Below, in pieces: positions 52,835 through 61,795 of a stretch of DNA of 64,000 nt. The DNA is from Runella limosa DSM 17973 (GTDB lineage: Bacteria; Bacteroidota; Bacteroidia; Cytophagales; Spirosomataceae), in NCBI RefSeq assembly GCF_000482465.1, contig NZ_KI519423.1, forward strand, positions 304,185 to 368,184, given 5' to 3'. The notes beneath the pieces were generated by a model, which worked only from the letters and a program-made list of their open reading frames with translations, was not told the origin of the DNA and searched no databases. The position numbers and the translations under genes were made by a program. Numbering within the stretch: the stretch's first letter is position 1; each line of letters begins with the position of its first letter.

Positions 52835-53533
52835 ATGTTATTAGCAAATAAGCAAATTTCAAGTGGTTGCTACGTTACACTTCTCTGTTTTTTAGTATTT
52901 GTTAGAAGTAATTCAGCCTATGGACAGAAGGAAAATTATTTCATAGATTACGGCTCTACTCAGACTTATGGAGTGGTCAGAAACTCACTTCATTACAACG
53001 ACAAAAACACTCATTTTAGAGGCGGGTTCAGCTTAGGATTGGGCTGGACAAACAAAATGAAACATCACAGACATTGGCATTGGTTCTGGAATTTTTCCTA
53101 TAACCAACGCCGTTTTGAACTCAATCGTTTACAACCTTACAGTGGTTCCTCTGCCGTTGTTTTACTACAAAGAGATACAAGGGGGATTGAAGTTGCATGG
53201 GGAGCAATGCGCAAAACCCCCGTCTCGCCCATGGTTATTATTCTAACTACAGGTGGCTTAACCCAAGATGTGATTGGGAAACAGTATCAGCACTGGAGGG
53301 ATGATTTTGGAAATACGATTGAAACTCAGACGTTCGGTGTAGGTAGTGCTACCTTCAGAAATCGGGCTTTTTTACGGGCTGGCGTAGAATTAAAAGTGAT
53401 TCCTAGGTATTCTTTGGTCATTGAGTCTAGCCTTTCATCGGAAATTAAGGCGGCTTTTGTCAAAACAATAGATAAAGTAAACCCCGTTTCATTTGGAGTA
53501 CATTTTCGGGTCGTCAAGATGAATGCCAATTGA
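52835..53533 (+). CDS. Outer-membrane beta-barrel-like protein of unknown function
   Basis: 232 residues from the ATG at 52,835 (an upstream TTG two codons earlier overlaps the previous stop). The N-terminus is a signal-like hydrophobic stretch (YVTLLCFLVFVRSNSAYGQ). The rest alternates aromatic and polar residues in strand patterns (HFRGGFSLGLGWTNKM, WHWFWNFSYNQRRFEL, SFGVHFRVVKM), typical of small outer-membrane barrels. Paired with the small lipoprotein. Confidence 0.65.
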   Translation: MLLANKQISSGCYVTLLCFLVFVRSNSAYGQKENYFIDYGSTQTYGVVRNSLHYNDKNTHFRGGFSLGLGWTNKMKHHRHWHWFWNFSYNQRRFELNRLQPYSGSSAVVLLQRDTRGIEVAWGAMRKTPVSPMVIILTTGGLTQDVIGKQYQHWRDDFGNTIETQTFGVGSATFRNRAFLRAGVELKVIPRYSLVIESSLSSEIKAAFVKTIDKVNPVSFGVHFRVVKMNAN

Positions 53534-53622
53534 CAAAAAGCATCCTGACGACTTGAAACCTTTGTATATTGCTCACTTCTTGGCAGAGCCAAGCGAGAGC
53601 GCAGAGGTCACAACGTGACGTT

Positions 53623-54570
53623 TTATTTTTGTGATACCCTCAATTTCTGCACAGCTTCGAGGCTTAGCCCTGTCAAAGAGGCTATTTTGGCATCATCAAA
53701 ATCAGTCTCGGCGAGCAAAGCTTGTGCAAATGCAATGCTTTTGGCTTCAATGCCTTTTTCAATACCCTTTTCAATACCCTTTTCAATACCTTTTGCGATT
53801 CCTTTCTTTTCACCGATACGCCGCTCGCGCTCCAAGACAAATTCTTCAATGCCCATGGTTTTCTTTGTTTTATTGGCCAACAGTGCTATTTCTTCTTCAA
53901 ATTTATGGTTTTTTTCCACCTCTCCAAAACGAACATAGAGTTTTAAAAAGTTCATCAAGGCTCTGATTTTGTCTTTGCTAAATTGTCGTTCCAAAAGACT
54001 TTTGGCCAAAACAAGTTTCTTACTAAACAACTCGTCTTCGGTTATTTTCCCCTTCTTCAAAGCAACCAATGCCGTCAGTACCACCATCGCAAAAGGGTTT
54101 TCACTTTTTAAAAGTAAGTCCTCTCGCTGATGCAACACCTTGTAAACATTAAAATCATAGCGCAAACGTGTACCCAAATAGGTCTGTTGAAAATGACTCG
54201 GTTTAAAGCCCTTATTGCGGTCGGTCAGAATGGCAAAAGCCGTGACAGGGCGTTGGTATTTGTCGTAGATGCGATAAAAATACTGAAACATACGATGTTC
54301 AAAAGTCGCATCACTACTTCCCTGTACTTCGATATGAACCAAAATCCACTGCTCACTCCCTTCTTTGGTAAAAACTTTTACAAGTTTATCCACGTACTTG
54401 GGCGAGAAATCGTCGGGGTTTGTCGGAAAAAGCTGTTCGAGTTCTTTATCCAAAAATTCAAAAGGCCGCTCAAAATCGAAGAGTTCATGGGCGTTTTCGA
54501 AGAAAAATCTTAGAAAATCGTCAAAAACATCTTCCAAAATGGCTTTCCACAAGCTATCGTCGCGTTTCAT
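53623..54570 (-). CDS. Rpn-family recombination-promoting nuclease (PD-(D/E)XK)
   Basis: 315 residues. The N-terminal half fits the Rpn/YhgA-like PD-(D/E)XK nuclease: WILVHIEVQGSSDATFEHRMFQYFYRIYDKY provides the E-x-Q core. The C-terminal half is charged and helical. Codons near 53,751-53,800 carry a 12-bp tandem repeat (TTTTCAATACCC on the plus strand) encoding repeated GIEK. Rpn proteins promote recA-independent recombination and are often found in mobile DNA. It is the last gene of the insert next to the gene remnant at 54,725. Confidence 0.85.
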   Translation of the reverse strand: MKRDDSLWKAILEDVFDDFLRFFFENAHELFDFERPFEFLDKELEQLFPTNPDDFSPKYVDKLVKVFTKEGSEQWILVHIEVQGSSDATFEHRMFQYFYRIYDKYQRPVTAFAILTDRNKGFKPSHFQQTYLGTRLRYDFNVYKVLHQREDLLLKSENPFAMVVLTALVALKKGKITEDELFSKKLVLAKSLLERQFSKDKIRALMNFLKLYVRFGEVEKNHKFEEEIALLANKTKKTMGIEEFVLERERRIGEKKGIAKGIEKGIEKGIEKGIEAKSIAFAQALLAETDFDDAKIASLTGLSLEAVQKLRVSQK

Positions 54571-54724
54571 ACTTCAAACGTAGGCGTAAATTTCAAGATT
54601 TACAATCTTGATAGCGCGAGGGTTTCGCTTGTGTTAGCTAGCTATTAACAGATTACCTACCGAGCAATTTTCAATCCAAAGCTAGAAATCCGATAATTTG
54701 TGCCACGAGTGAATACGTATTTGC

Positions 54725-54826
54725 AAAGCCGAGGTCAGTTTTACACCTCATGCCATCGACCTATCGAAATGGGGCAAAAACTTTGTGCTTGTCATCGCAA
54801 GCATTGCCCTACTGACTTCGTTGTAG
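54725..54826 (+). pseudogene. Displaced 3' end of the membrane protein gene
   Basis: 34 codons read KAEVSFTPHAIDLSKWGKNF and continue VLVIASIALLTSL to a stop. The intact gene at 51,981 has KAEVNFTPRTIDLSKWGKNF and continues VLVIASIALLT. By hand about 82 of 93 bases agree. No start or upstream coding is left. The rest of 54,571-55,105 shows no gene that I can support; it is AT-rich apart from a 17-bp GC-rich palindrome at 55,079. Confidence 0.85.
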
Positions 54827-55078
54827 GCGTGGTTCATGCTTTCTACGAAGATGTAGCTCCTCTGGAGCAATAAACAGGAGTTCTCAATTTTAATGCTTGC
54901 ACCCAAATTCAAATCTAACCTTGCTACTGAACAATGGAGCCGCTCATTGATGCAACTCGTTGGTAATTATTCCAGCCTAGGAAAGCAGCTAGTGCAAGCA
55001 CCCCACTTACGCTTTCTATGTTTTACCTAATCACTTCCATGAGGATATTAGCTAGGTGAGATACTTTGGTTAAAAATG

Positions 55079-55095
55079 ACGGGCGGGACGCCCGT
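55079..55095. repeat. GGGC/GCCC palindrome before the YdeI-like gene
   Basis: ACGGGC-GGGAC-GCCCGT, a short hairpin of a kind found in many genomes as a dispersed intergenic repeat. Translated in frame with the next gene it would give TGGTPVPH, so the upstream ATG at 55,076 is not taken as the start. Confidence 0.6.
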
Positions 55096-55105
55096 ACCAC
55101 ATAGC

Positions 55106-55669
55106 ATGGAAATAGACGTATTCTACCCTCAAAATCAGGCGGAATGGCGCGCTTGGTTGGAACAAAATCACCAATCTCAACAGGCCGTTTGGGTTGTTTT
55201 TTATAAAAAATCGTCGGCTATACCATCCATTACTTGGAGTGAGGCCGTGGATGTCGCGCTGTGCTTTGGCTGGATAGACAGCAAAAAAGTAGCCGTCGAT
55301 TCCAAAAAATCACACCAGTTTTTTTGCCCTCGCAAGGCAAAAAGTACGTGGTCGAAAATCAATAAAGTAAAGGTTGAGCAGCTTATCGAGGCAGGATTGA
55401 TGACGGAAACGGGTTTTGCAAGTATCGAAGTGGCCAAGCGCAATGGCTCTTGGACGATGCTCGACGAAGTAGAAGCCTTAGTCATTCCTCCCGATTTGGA
55501 ACAAGCACTTGCGGGGCATGAGGGATTGATGGCTCAGTTTTTGGGACTGAGTAAGTCGGCTAAAAAAGAACTATTAGCCCGATTGCTTTTTGCCAAACGC
55601 CCCGAAACCCGTCAAAAACGCATTGATGAAATGATGGTGCTGCTCACCCAAAAATATACCAAAGAATAA
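55106..55669 (+). CDS. YdeI/OmpD-associated family protein
   Basis: 187 residues from the ATG at 55,106. The N-terminal half has WRAWLEQNHQSQQAVWVVFYKK and SEAVDVALCFGWIDSKKVAVD, typical of the YdeI/DUF1801-like family. The C-terminal half is helical (ELLARLLFAKRPETRQKRIDE). Its function is not established; some members are stress-related. The next gene starts 13 bp later. Confidence 0.8.
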   Translation: MEIDVFYPQNQAEWRAWLEQNHQSQQAVWVVFYKKSSAIPSITWSEAVDVALCFGWIDSKKVAVDSKKSHQFFCPRKAKSTWSKINKVKVEQLIEAGLMTETGFASIEVAKRNGSWTMLDEVEALVIPPDLEQALAGHEGLMAQFLGLSKSAKKELLARLLFAKRPETRQKRIDEMMVLLTQKYTKE

Positions 55670-55682
55670 AACAACTTCCATC

Positions 55683-57020
55683 ATGAAGCCATCCACTCTT
55701 TCTCGCAAAGCTTTTCTTCAAAACTCAGTCGTTGGCTTGTCTGGGCTGTCGCTAGTTCCTAGCCCCTCTTCTCAGTTCTCCGAAAAGGAAATAATCTGGA
55801 ATACTCCAACGGGAACAGCCCGCCATTATACCCTAAAAAACGTACGCCTCGAAACTGGATTTGATTACGATGGCGAAGAGATTGTGGGTACAAAAACAGG
55901 ATTGTTTTCGGTCGAAATTGAAAATGGGAAAATCAAAAACGTGAGCACGCAAAAACCACCCGCCGACGCTATCGACGCGAAGGGTCTCTTGATGCTGCCT
56001 TCGTTCAAAGATATGCACATCCATTTGGACAAAACGTTTTACGGCGATAAGTGGCAAGCTACCAAAAGACGCACCAATGGCGTAAAAGGCATGATTGCGC
56101 TCGAGCAGCAGATTTTGCCCGAAATGCTCAAAAATTCGACCCAAAAAGCCGAAAAACTCATCGAATTGTTGCAATCGCGCGGCACGGGGTTTGCGCGTAG
56201 CCACGTCAATATTGAACCTACTTCTAAGCTCCAATCGCTGAAAAATCTGCAAGCGGCTTTGCGCAACAAAAAAGACGTTTTTGGTGCCGAATTGGTGGCA
56301 TTTCCTCAGCATGGAGTGTTCTATACCGACTCCGCCCCTTATATGAAAGAAGCCGCTCAAACAGACATTGATTTTATCGGTGGCGTTGATCCGTTTACCC
56401 TAGATGGTGCCATCGAAAAAACCATGGACTTTACCATCCAATTGGCCTTAGACCACCACAAAGGCATTGATATTCACTTGCATGAATCAGGAGAGTCTGG
56501 GCTCAAAACCATCGAATATTTGATTGCCAAAGTCAACGAAAACCCCATTTTAAAAGGCAAAACATACGTAAGTCACGCTTTCGCGTTAGCCAAACTTGAG
56601 AAAGCAAAACAAGAAGAAATTGCCGAAAAACTTGGCGCTGCCCGCATCGGAATTTTATCCACCATTCCGTTTGGAACCACCATCATGCCCATTCCTACGC
56701 TGTTGAAGTACGGAGTCAACGTCATGACAGGCAACGACAGCATCGTAGATCATTGGAATACGTTCGGTACGGGAAGCGTTTTGCAAAAAGCCAATCTCGC
56801 GGCTCAATTATACGGGTATTCGACCGAGTTTGGTCTGTCGAGAATCTTGAAATTGGCCACAGCAGGCCCTTTGCCGCTCACCGACAAAGGCGAACAGCAG
56901 TGGCCCAAAGCAGGCGACGATGCCAATGTGGTATTGGTAGATGCGAGTTGCTCCGCCGAAGCAGTTTCCCGCATCTCCCCCATCAAGTCGTTGATATACC
57001 AAGGAACGGTTGTTTACTAA
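55683..57020 (+). CDS. Cytosine-deaminase-like amidohydrolase, possibly Tat-exported
   Basis: 445 residues. The N-terminus (LSRKAFLQNSVVGLSGLSLV) looks like a Tat or Sec signal. The amidohydrolase metal motif is DMHIHLDKTF; HLHESGE, VSHAFALA and GNDSIVDHW provide further zinc and substrate residues as in cytosine deaminase and N-isopropylammelide-type enzymes. It hydrolyses a C-N bond in a heterocycle or amide; substrate unknown. A Crp regulator gene follows 29 bp later and a Gdx-type exporter after that, which hints at a nitrogen-rich substrate. Confidence 0.85.
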   Translation: MKPSTLSRKAFLQNSVVGLSGLSLVPSPSSQFSEKEIIWNTPTGTARHYTLKNVRLETGFDYDGEEIVGTKTGLFSVEIENGKIKNVSTQKPPADAIDAKGLLMLPSFKDMHIHLDKTFYGDKWQATKRRTNGVKGMIALEQQILPEMLKNSTQKAEKLIELLQSRGTGFARSHVNIEPTSKLQSLKNLQAALRNKKDVFGAELVAFPQHGVFYTDSAPYMKEAAQTDIDFIGGVDPFTLDGAIEKTMDFTIQLALDHHKGIDIHLHESGESGLKTIEYLIAKVNENPILKGKTYVSHAFALAKLEKAKQEEIAEKLGAARIGILSTIPFGTTIMPIPTLLKYGVNVMTGNDSIVDHWNTFGTGSVLQKANLAAQLYGYSTEFGLSRILKLATAGPLPLTDKGEQQWPKAGDDANVVLVDASCSAEAVSRISPIKSLIYQGTVVY

Positions 57021-57049
57021 GCAATGGAATGTACTGACCACTAATTACG

Positions 57050-57658
57050 ATGACCATACAAGGCGGAATGAGTGATGAGTTGGCAAACCAACCTGATTTA
57101 CTAGACCCACTACTTGATAAAATATACTTGCTTCCAGCCCTGTCGAGACTTGCGCTCAAAAAGTATATTCGCGAAGTGAGTTATCCCAAAGGGTATATTT
57201 TGTTGCGGGCCGACAAAGTCGAAACTGATATTTATTTTATCAAAAAAGGGATTGTCCGCGCTTATGCACAGACTCCCGCCAATGAAATTACTTTTTGGTT
57301 TGGACAAGAGGGCGACATCGTTATTTCAATGAAAAGCTACGTCGAAAACCAGAAAGGCTATGAAGACGTTGAACTGTTGGATAACTGTGACCTATATCAA
57401 CTCAAGATACACGACCTACAACAACTTTTCGGCCAAGACATTCACCTTGCTAATTGGGGGAGAAAATTGGCGGAACAAGAGCTTGTCAAAACAGAAGAAC
57501 GGCTCATCTCTCGGCAGTTCCGAACGGCAGGCCAACGCTACAACGAGCTTTTGCAAAAGAACCCTGCCCTCATTCAACGCGTTCAGCTAGGATACATTGC
57601 CTCTTATTTGGGCATAACCCAAGTGAGTTTGAGCAGAATCAGGGCCGAACTCAAATAG
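57050..57658 (+). CDS. Crp/Fnr-family transcriptional regulator
   Basis: 202 residues. An N-terminal jelly roll (YPKGYILLRADKVETDIYFIKKGIVRAYA) and C-terminal winged helix (IASYLGITQVSLSRIRAEL). Same Bacteroidota type as the one at 5731, but the N-terminal helix region differs. Likely regulates the amidohydrolase and/or the SMR exporter next to it. Confidence 0.9.
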   Translation: MTIQGGMSDELANQPDLLDPLLDKIYLLPALSRLALKKYIREVSYPKGYILLRADKVETDIYFIKKGIVRAYAQTPANEITFWFGQEGDIVISMKSYVENQKGYEDVELLDNCDLYQLKIHDLQQLFGQDIHLANWGRKLAEQELVKTEERLISRQFRTAGQRYNELLQKNPALIQRVQLGYIASYLGITQVSLSRIRAELK

Positions 57659-57729
57659 ACCTCATTTTTTATCATTTGTAAAATTTTGTCCCAAGCTAAT
57701 TTTAGACCTTTGCTCAAAATTAAAAAGGG

Positions 57730-58056
57730 ATGAACTGGATTATCTTGACCATCGCAGGCTTATTTGAGGTCGTATTTGCCTTTTGTTTAGGTAAAGCAAA
57801 AACATGTACAGGCAACGAAATGTATTTATGGTACGCTGGGTTTTTGGTCGCCCTTTGTACCAGTATGGGGCTTTTGCTGAAAGCAACTCAAACACTGCCT
57901 CTTGGTTCTGCTTATGCCGTGTGGACGGGGATTGGTGCGGTCGGTACTGTTTTGATTGGCATCATTGTATTTAAAGAACCCATCACTTTTTGGAGACTCC
58001 TCTTTCTTATTACTTTAATTGGCTCTATCATCGGACTAAAAGCCGTGTCACACTAG
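57730..58056 (+). CDS. SMR-family exporter, Gdx/SugE-type
   Basis: 108 residues, four TM helices. The essential glutamate E13 lies in TM1 (IAGLFEVVFAF), and TM3 has LGSAYAVWTGIGAVGT, typical of the Gdx/SugE group rather than EmrE. Gdx members export guanidinium with protons. Together with the amidohydrolase and Crp genes this may be a guanidine or amide-nitrogen set. No guanidine riboswitch was recognised upstream. Confidence 0.88.
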   Translation: MNWIILTIAGLFEVVFAFCLGKAKTCTGNEMYLWYAGFLVALCTSMGLLLKATQTLPLGSAYAVWTGIGAVGTVLIGIIVFKEPITFWRLLFLITLIGSIIGLKAVSH

Positions 58057-58261
58057 ACTTTTGAAAAAAAGTGCTTTTGTAGTCCAATTTTAGATTAAAA
58101 AGTCGCTACAAAGTGGTTAAAATAGCCCAAAAATCATTAAAAATTACCATTTTCCCAGCGCCAAACTGCGTTCTCACACCCAATAACTCACTGTAAATCA
58201 ATACACTGCAACAGTCATTAAAAATAATTTTGATTTCTCTTGCTTTCTTCTATATTGTATA

Positions 58262-58290
58262 TTGCATTATCGCTATTTATTGTATATTTG
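58262..58290 (+). promoter_or_regulatory. Candidate promoter of the DegT gene
   Basis: TTG at 58,262 and TATATTTG (58,283-58,290, a perfect TAnnTTTG box) are 18 bp apart. It would leave a leader of about 190 nt. The leader has a small GAAGTG/CACTTC hairpin (58,389-58,409) and otherwise nothing clear in 58,057-58,491. Confidence 0.4.
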
Positions 58291-58491
58291 TCTCGACAAT
58301 ACGGTTTTATATCTAAACAAACAAGGTTTTTGGATATTCAGGAATCTTTATTGAACGATAAGACGCTATGTTGTCTCTCTAACAAAAGAAGTGCTTAACC
58401 TACACTTCTTTCCACAGCCCAATTTTGAGAAAAACGAGTACTATTATCTATCAAACTTTGTATGATTCTTGACAAGATTCTGGAGAAACCC

Positions 58492-59622
58492 ATGAATGAG
58501 TATCCTGTTATGGATACGAGGGAGGGTATTGTACTGTTCTACCCTAACATTCCTGCCAAAGCCGCTTCTAACATCACAGAAGTCCTTCATTCACGTTGGA
58601 TTGGCCAAGGCCCTAAAGTGGACGAATTTGAACGTCGCTTCGAGTTAAAATTTACGTACCCCAACAAATGCTTGGCAGTTGGCTCTGGGACGGATGCTCT
58701 TCACTTGGCTTATTTGTTGGCCGATTTGCAACCAGGCGATGAAGTCATTGCCCCCGTATTTACTTGTACGGCCACCAACATCCCATTCCTTTATATGGGA
58801 GTCAACATTGTGTTTGCCGATGTGGATGACAACCTCAACATCGACGTAAAACACGTGGAGCAGCTCATTACGCCCAAAACAAAGGCAATTGTCTGCGTTC
58901 ATTACGGCGGTCTTCCCTGCGAAATGGACGAACTGTGGGCACTCGGAAAGAAGCACAATCTCTTCATTATTGAAGACGCGGCGCACGCCGTGGGTGCCAA
59001 ATACAAAGGACGCTACATCGGTAGCGAAAGCGACTTTACGATGTTTTCGTTCCAAGCCATCAAACACATTACCACGGGCGACGGCGGTATGTTGGTGGTG
59101 AAAGACCCAACCTTGGTCGAAAAAGCAAAACGACTGCGTTGGTTTGGCATTGACCGCACCAGCAAACAAAAAGGAATTTGGGAAAACGACATTGTAGAAG
59201 TAGGCTACAAATACCAAATGACCGACCTTGCGGCCAGCTTGGGCTTGGCAGGTTTGGAAGAATTTGACGAACATTTGGCACATCGTCAGCGGCTTTACCG
59301 CTTGTACTGCGAGCTGCTCAAAGATATTCCTGGCATTCGGGTGATTGGTAGCGAATACACAGACCGTGAACACGCGGCATGGCTACTCACGGCCGAAGTA
59401 GATCATCGCGAAGACCTCATGCGTCACCTCCGCGAACACGGCATTGAGTCGGGACAGGTGCATTATCGCAACGATAAATATTCGATTTTTGGCGGTCGTA
59501 CGCCAGGGCAATTCCCCAAAATGGATGCCATCGAAGAGCGCTATCTCGTGCTTCCACTACACGCCCGCGTGACCGAAGACGACATTCGATACATTGCGTA
59601 CGTTCTTCAAAAAGGTTGGTAA
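58492..59622 (+). CDS. DegT/DnrJ/EryC1/StrS-family aminotransferase
   Basis: 376 residues from the ATG at 58,492, preceded by GGAG at a suitable distance. An ATG at 58,462 is in frame but follows an AAACTTTG box by one base. The PLP motif is FIIEDAAHAVGAKYKGR with lysine in FSFQAIKHITTGDGG. It probably makes an amino-sugar nucleotide for surface glycans, given the glycosyltransferase and methyltransferase that follow. A terminator separates it from the next gene. Confidence 0.88.
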   Translation: MNEYPVMDTREGIVLFYPNIPAKAASNITEVLHSRWIGQGPKVDEFERRFELKFTYPNKCLAVGSGTDALHLAYLLADLQPGDEVIAPVFTCTATNIPFLYMGVNIVFADVDDNLNIDVKHVEQLITPKTKAIVCVHYGGLPCEMDELWALGKKHNLFIIEDAAHAVGAKYKGRYIGSESDFTMFSFQAIKHITTGDGGMLVVKDPTLVEKAKRLRWFGIDRTSKQKGIWENDIVEVGYKYQMTDLAASLGLAGLEEFDEHLAHRQRLYRLYCELLKDIPGIRVIGSEYTDREHAAWLLTAEVDHREDLMRHLREHGIESGQVHYRNDKYSIFGGRTPGQFPKMDAIEERYLVLPLHARVTEDDIRYIAYVLQKGW

Positions 59623-59631
59623 ATTTAATTT

Positions 59632-59683
59632 GACGGAGCTTTTCAGGGGGCGTTGATTGCCTCCTGAAAAGCTCCGTCTTTTT
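59632..59683 (+). terminator. Strong intrinsic terminator after DegT gene
   Basis: A 16-bp perfect stem (GACGGAGCTTTTCAGG at 59,632-59,647 with 59,663-59,678), 15-nt loop and T-run. Confidence 0.9.
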
Positions 59684-59701
59684 CATTCTCAAAATACTTT
59701 C

Positions 59702-60607
59702 ATGGAGTTTACGCACACAAAAGTCTCCCTCTCCTATTCTCCCGTCTTTTCGATTCTCATCCCTTCGTGGAACAACCTCGACTACCTTAGGTGCCTTGTC
59801 AATAGCCTCCGTAAAAATAGCCGTTATCAGCACCAAATCATCGTTCACGTCAACGAAGGAAAAGATGGTACCGAAGAATGGGTAAAAGCGCAGGGCGATA
59901 TTAGCTATACCAAAAGTAGCCAGAACTCAGGGGTTTGTTACGGCTTTAACGCCGCATCCCACTTGGCCATTGCCGATTATTTGGTGTTTATCGACGACGA
60001 CATGTATGTCTGTCCTGATTGGGATTTGTATTTGTTGGAAGAAATAAAACAGCAAAAAAACGACAAGTGGTGCATCAGCGGAACGATGATTGAAGGTTTT
60101 GACAATGGCAACGCCTGTGTTATTACCAACAAAAACTACGGAAAACACCCCTCGGAGTTTGACGAAGCAATATTTTTGTCAGAATACGCCAGCTTTCCCA
60201 AAGACGACTGGAATGGCAGCCAATGGTACCCGATGGTCTTACCAACGTTTGTGTATCGGGCCGTAGGTGGGTTGAGCATTGAGTTTTTTCCTGGTATGTA
60301 CAGCGACCCCGACTTTATGATCAAACTCTGGCATTATGGGGTTCGGTATTACAAGGGAATTGGCAAAAGTAGGGTGTATCATTTTGCCAGTCGAAGCACC
60401 GCGCGGGTAAAGCGCAACGACGGTCGAACGCAATTTATCTTAAAATGGGGGCTGAGTAGCAATACTTTTTTCAAAAATTACCTTAAAATTGGGGCAAAAT
60501 TTTTGGGAGTCCTTCCAGAACCCGAAGAAAATACCACGTTAAGGCTCAAAAAACAAATTGATCGCTGGAAGGTAAAATTCAAAAGCCGCCCCGTGGATAT
60601 ATCCTAA
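59702..60607 (+). CDS. Glycosyltransferase family 2
   Basis: 301 residues from the ATG at 59,702; an earlier in-frame ATG lies within the terminator. The GT-A motif order is FSILIPSWNNLDYLRCLVNSL, YLVFIDDDMYVCPDWD (DxD region) and GGLSIEFFPGMYSDPDFM. It transfers a sugar from a nucleotide donor, probably onto a surface glycan. The methyltransferase starts 6 bp later. Confidence 0.9.
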   Translation: MEFTHTKVSLSYSPVFSILIPSWNNLDYLRCLVNSLRKNSRYQHQIIVHVNEGKDGTEEWVKAQGDISYTKSSQNSGVCYGFNAASHLAIADYLVFIDDDMYVCPDWDLYLLEEIKQQKNDKWCISGTMIEGFDNGNACVITNKNYGKHPSEFDEAIFLSEYASFPKDDWNGSQWYPMVLPTFVYRAVGGLSIEFFPGMYSDPDFMIKLWHYGVRYYKGIGKSRVYHFASRSTARVKRNDGRTQFILKWGLSSNTFFKNYLKIGAKFLGVLPEPEENTTLRLKKQIDRWKVKFKSRPVDIS

Positions 60608-60613
60608 CACCTT

Positions 60614-61396
60614 ATGTCAACTTTAAAAGAGCAAATCAAGCTGGTTCCGCATTCAAAAGGCAATGCACTGACGTTTATCCACCAATACCTTGCCCAAAAC
60701 GACGTTCGGCAAAAAACCGTGATTGACGTCTCAGCGGGGTCGGGCTACGTGGCTAATCTTTGGCACAAAGCTGGGGCCACCGTCCGTGCCTTTGATATGC
60801 ACCCCGACATCCTCCGAAGCGATGCTTTGACTTGTTCTCCCATTGATTTGACCAAGCCGTTACCCATTGCGTCAAACTCTGCCGACTATGTGCTTTTGAT
60901 GGAAACGATTGAGCATATTCCTGACCAAGCCTCTTTGCTAAAAGAGCTGGCTAGAATCCTCAAACCCAACGGTTTACTGATTATCACCAAACCCAACAAC
61001 AGCAGCATGAGCGGCCGAATGGCCAATGTGTGGGTAGAAGCCGAGCGGAGCGACATGTTTTTGTCGAACGAAGCAGAGGTGATAGGCTACGACGACCAGC
61101 ACCTCTACAACGGTCGGGTGTATCTCTGCAACGTGCAGCGCCTGCGAACGATGGCGAGTTTGGCAGGGTTGCGGTACCGAGCTGTTTATGCCAACCAAGT
61201 GAGTGTAAGCTCTTTGGTTTGGTTTGTGTTTTTTGGGGCGTACCTCTACTTGCGTTCGTTTTTGACTTTTAAGAAGATGACAAAACACGCGCACAATGAC
61301 CGAGAAAAGGAAGTTTTACGCGAACAACACCAGCTCAATACCCATCCGACGGTACTCCTTCACAAGCACTTGTGTATTGTTTTTAGCAAACTATGA
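60614..61396 (+). CDS. Class I SAM-dependent methyltransferase
   Basis: 260 residues. Motif I is VIDVSAGSGYVANLWHKAGA, motif II acidic AFDMHPD, and later YVLLMETIEHIPDQASLLKEL and GLLIITKPNNSSM. A C-terminal hydrophobic segment (LVWFVFFGAYLYLRSFL) suggests membrane association, as in glycan- or ubiquinone-type methyltransferases. It is cotranscribed with the GT2 and overlaps the convergent YtxJ gene by 6 bp. Confidence 0.88.
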   Translation: MSTLKEQIKLVPHSKGNALTFIHQYLAQNDVRQKTVIDVSAGSGYVANLWHKAGATVRAFDMHPDILRSDALTCSPIDLTKPLPIASNSADYVLLMETIEHIPDQASLLKELARILKPNGLLIITKPNNSSMSGRMANVWVEAERSDMFLSNEAEVIGYDDQHLYNGRVYLCNVQRLRTMASLAGLRYRAVYANQVSVSSLVWFVFFGAYLYLRSFLTFKKMTKHAHNDREKEVLREQHQLNTHPTVLLHKHLCIVFSKL

Positions 61397-61732
61397 CGCT
61401 ACTTGTTCTTTGATTGCGTCGAAGGTCACATCGTAGTGCGAGGCGTCGAAAACACTTTCTCCGTTGCGAATCAGTATGGCTTGGGGTGACTCATGCCATA
61501 CATCAAATTCTTCGGCAATTTTATTGGAAATGGGTCGGTACGCTATCAAATCGAGGTAATATGGCTTGAGATTGCCGACTTCTTGTTCGTTCCAATCCCT
61601 TTCCAACCGACGCAGTGTAGTGGCACTAATTGAACAACGGGTACTGTGTTTAAAAAGTAAAACAGGATGTTGGCGGGATTCTTCCTTGATTTCTTCTAAT
61701 TGAGCGACGTCAGTAAGTCGATTCCAGTTCAT
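61391..61732 (-). CDS. ytxJ: Bacillithiol-system thioredoxin-like protein YtxJ
   Basis: 113 residues, thioredoxin-like fold with a single-cysteine motif KHSTRCSISATTL, the distinguishing feature of YtxJ (monothiol bacilliredoxin). It reduces or forms mixed disulfides with bacillithiol. Bacillithiol genes are found in some Bacteroidota. It is convergent with the methyltransferase and divergent from the Kdo transferase gene. Confidence 0.85.
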   Translation of the reverse strand: MNWNRLTDVAQLEEIKEESRQHPVLLFKHSTRCSISATTLRRLERDWNEQEVGNLKPYYLDLIAYRPISNKIAEEFDVWHESPQAILIRNGESVFDASHYDVTFDAIKEQVAS

Positions 61733-61795
61733 TTAATTTGACACGTAAGAGGTTGATTAAATACTTTTACTGGTCTAACGTAACTTATTCAAAAA

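Noticed and set aside
55076..55105. Upstream start of the YdeI-like gene
   Set aside because: It would translate a dispersed GC-rich palindrome into TGGTPVPH; the Met at 55,106 starts the conserved domain.
57681..57712. Promoter of the SMR exporter
   Set aside because: A TTTG and GACCTTTG pair is present, but with only 16 bp between them, shorter than the usual 19-21 bp.
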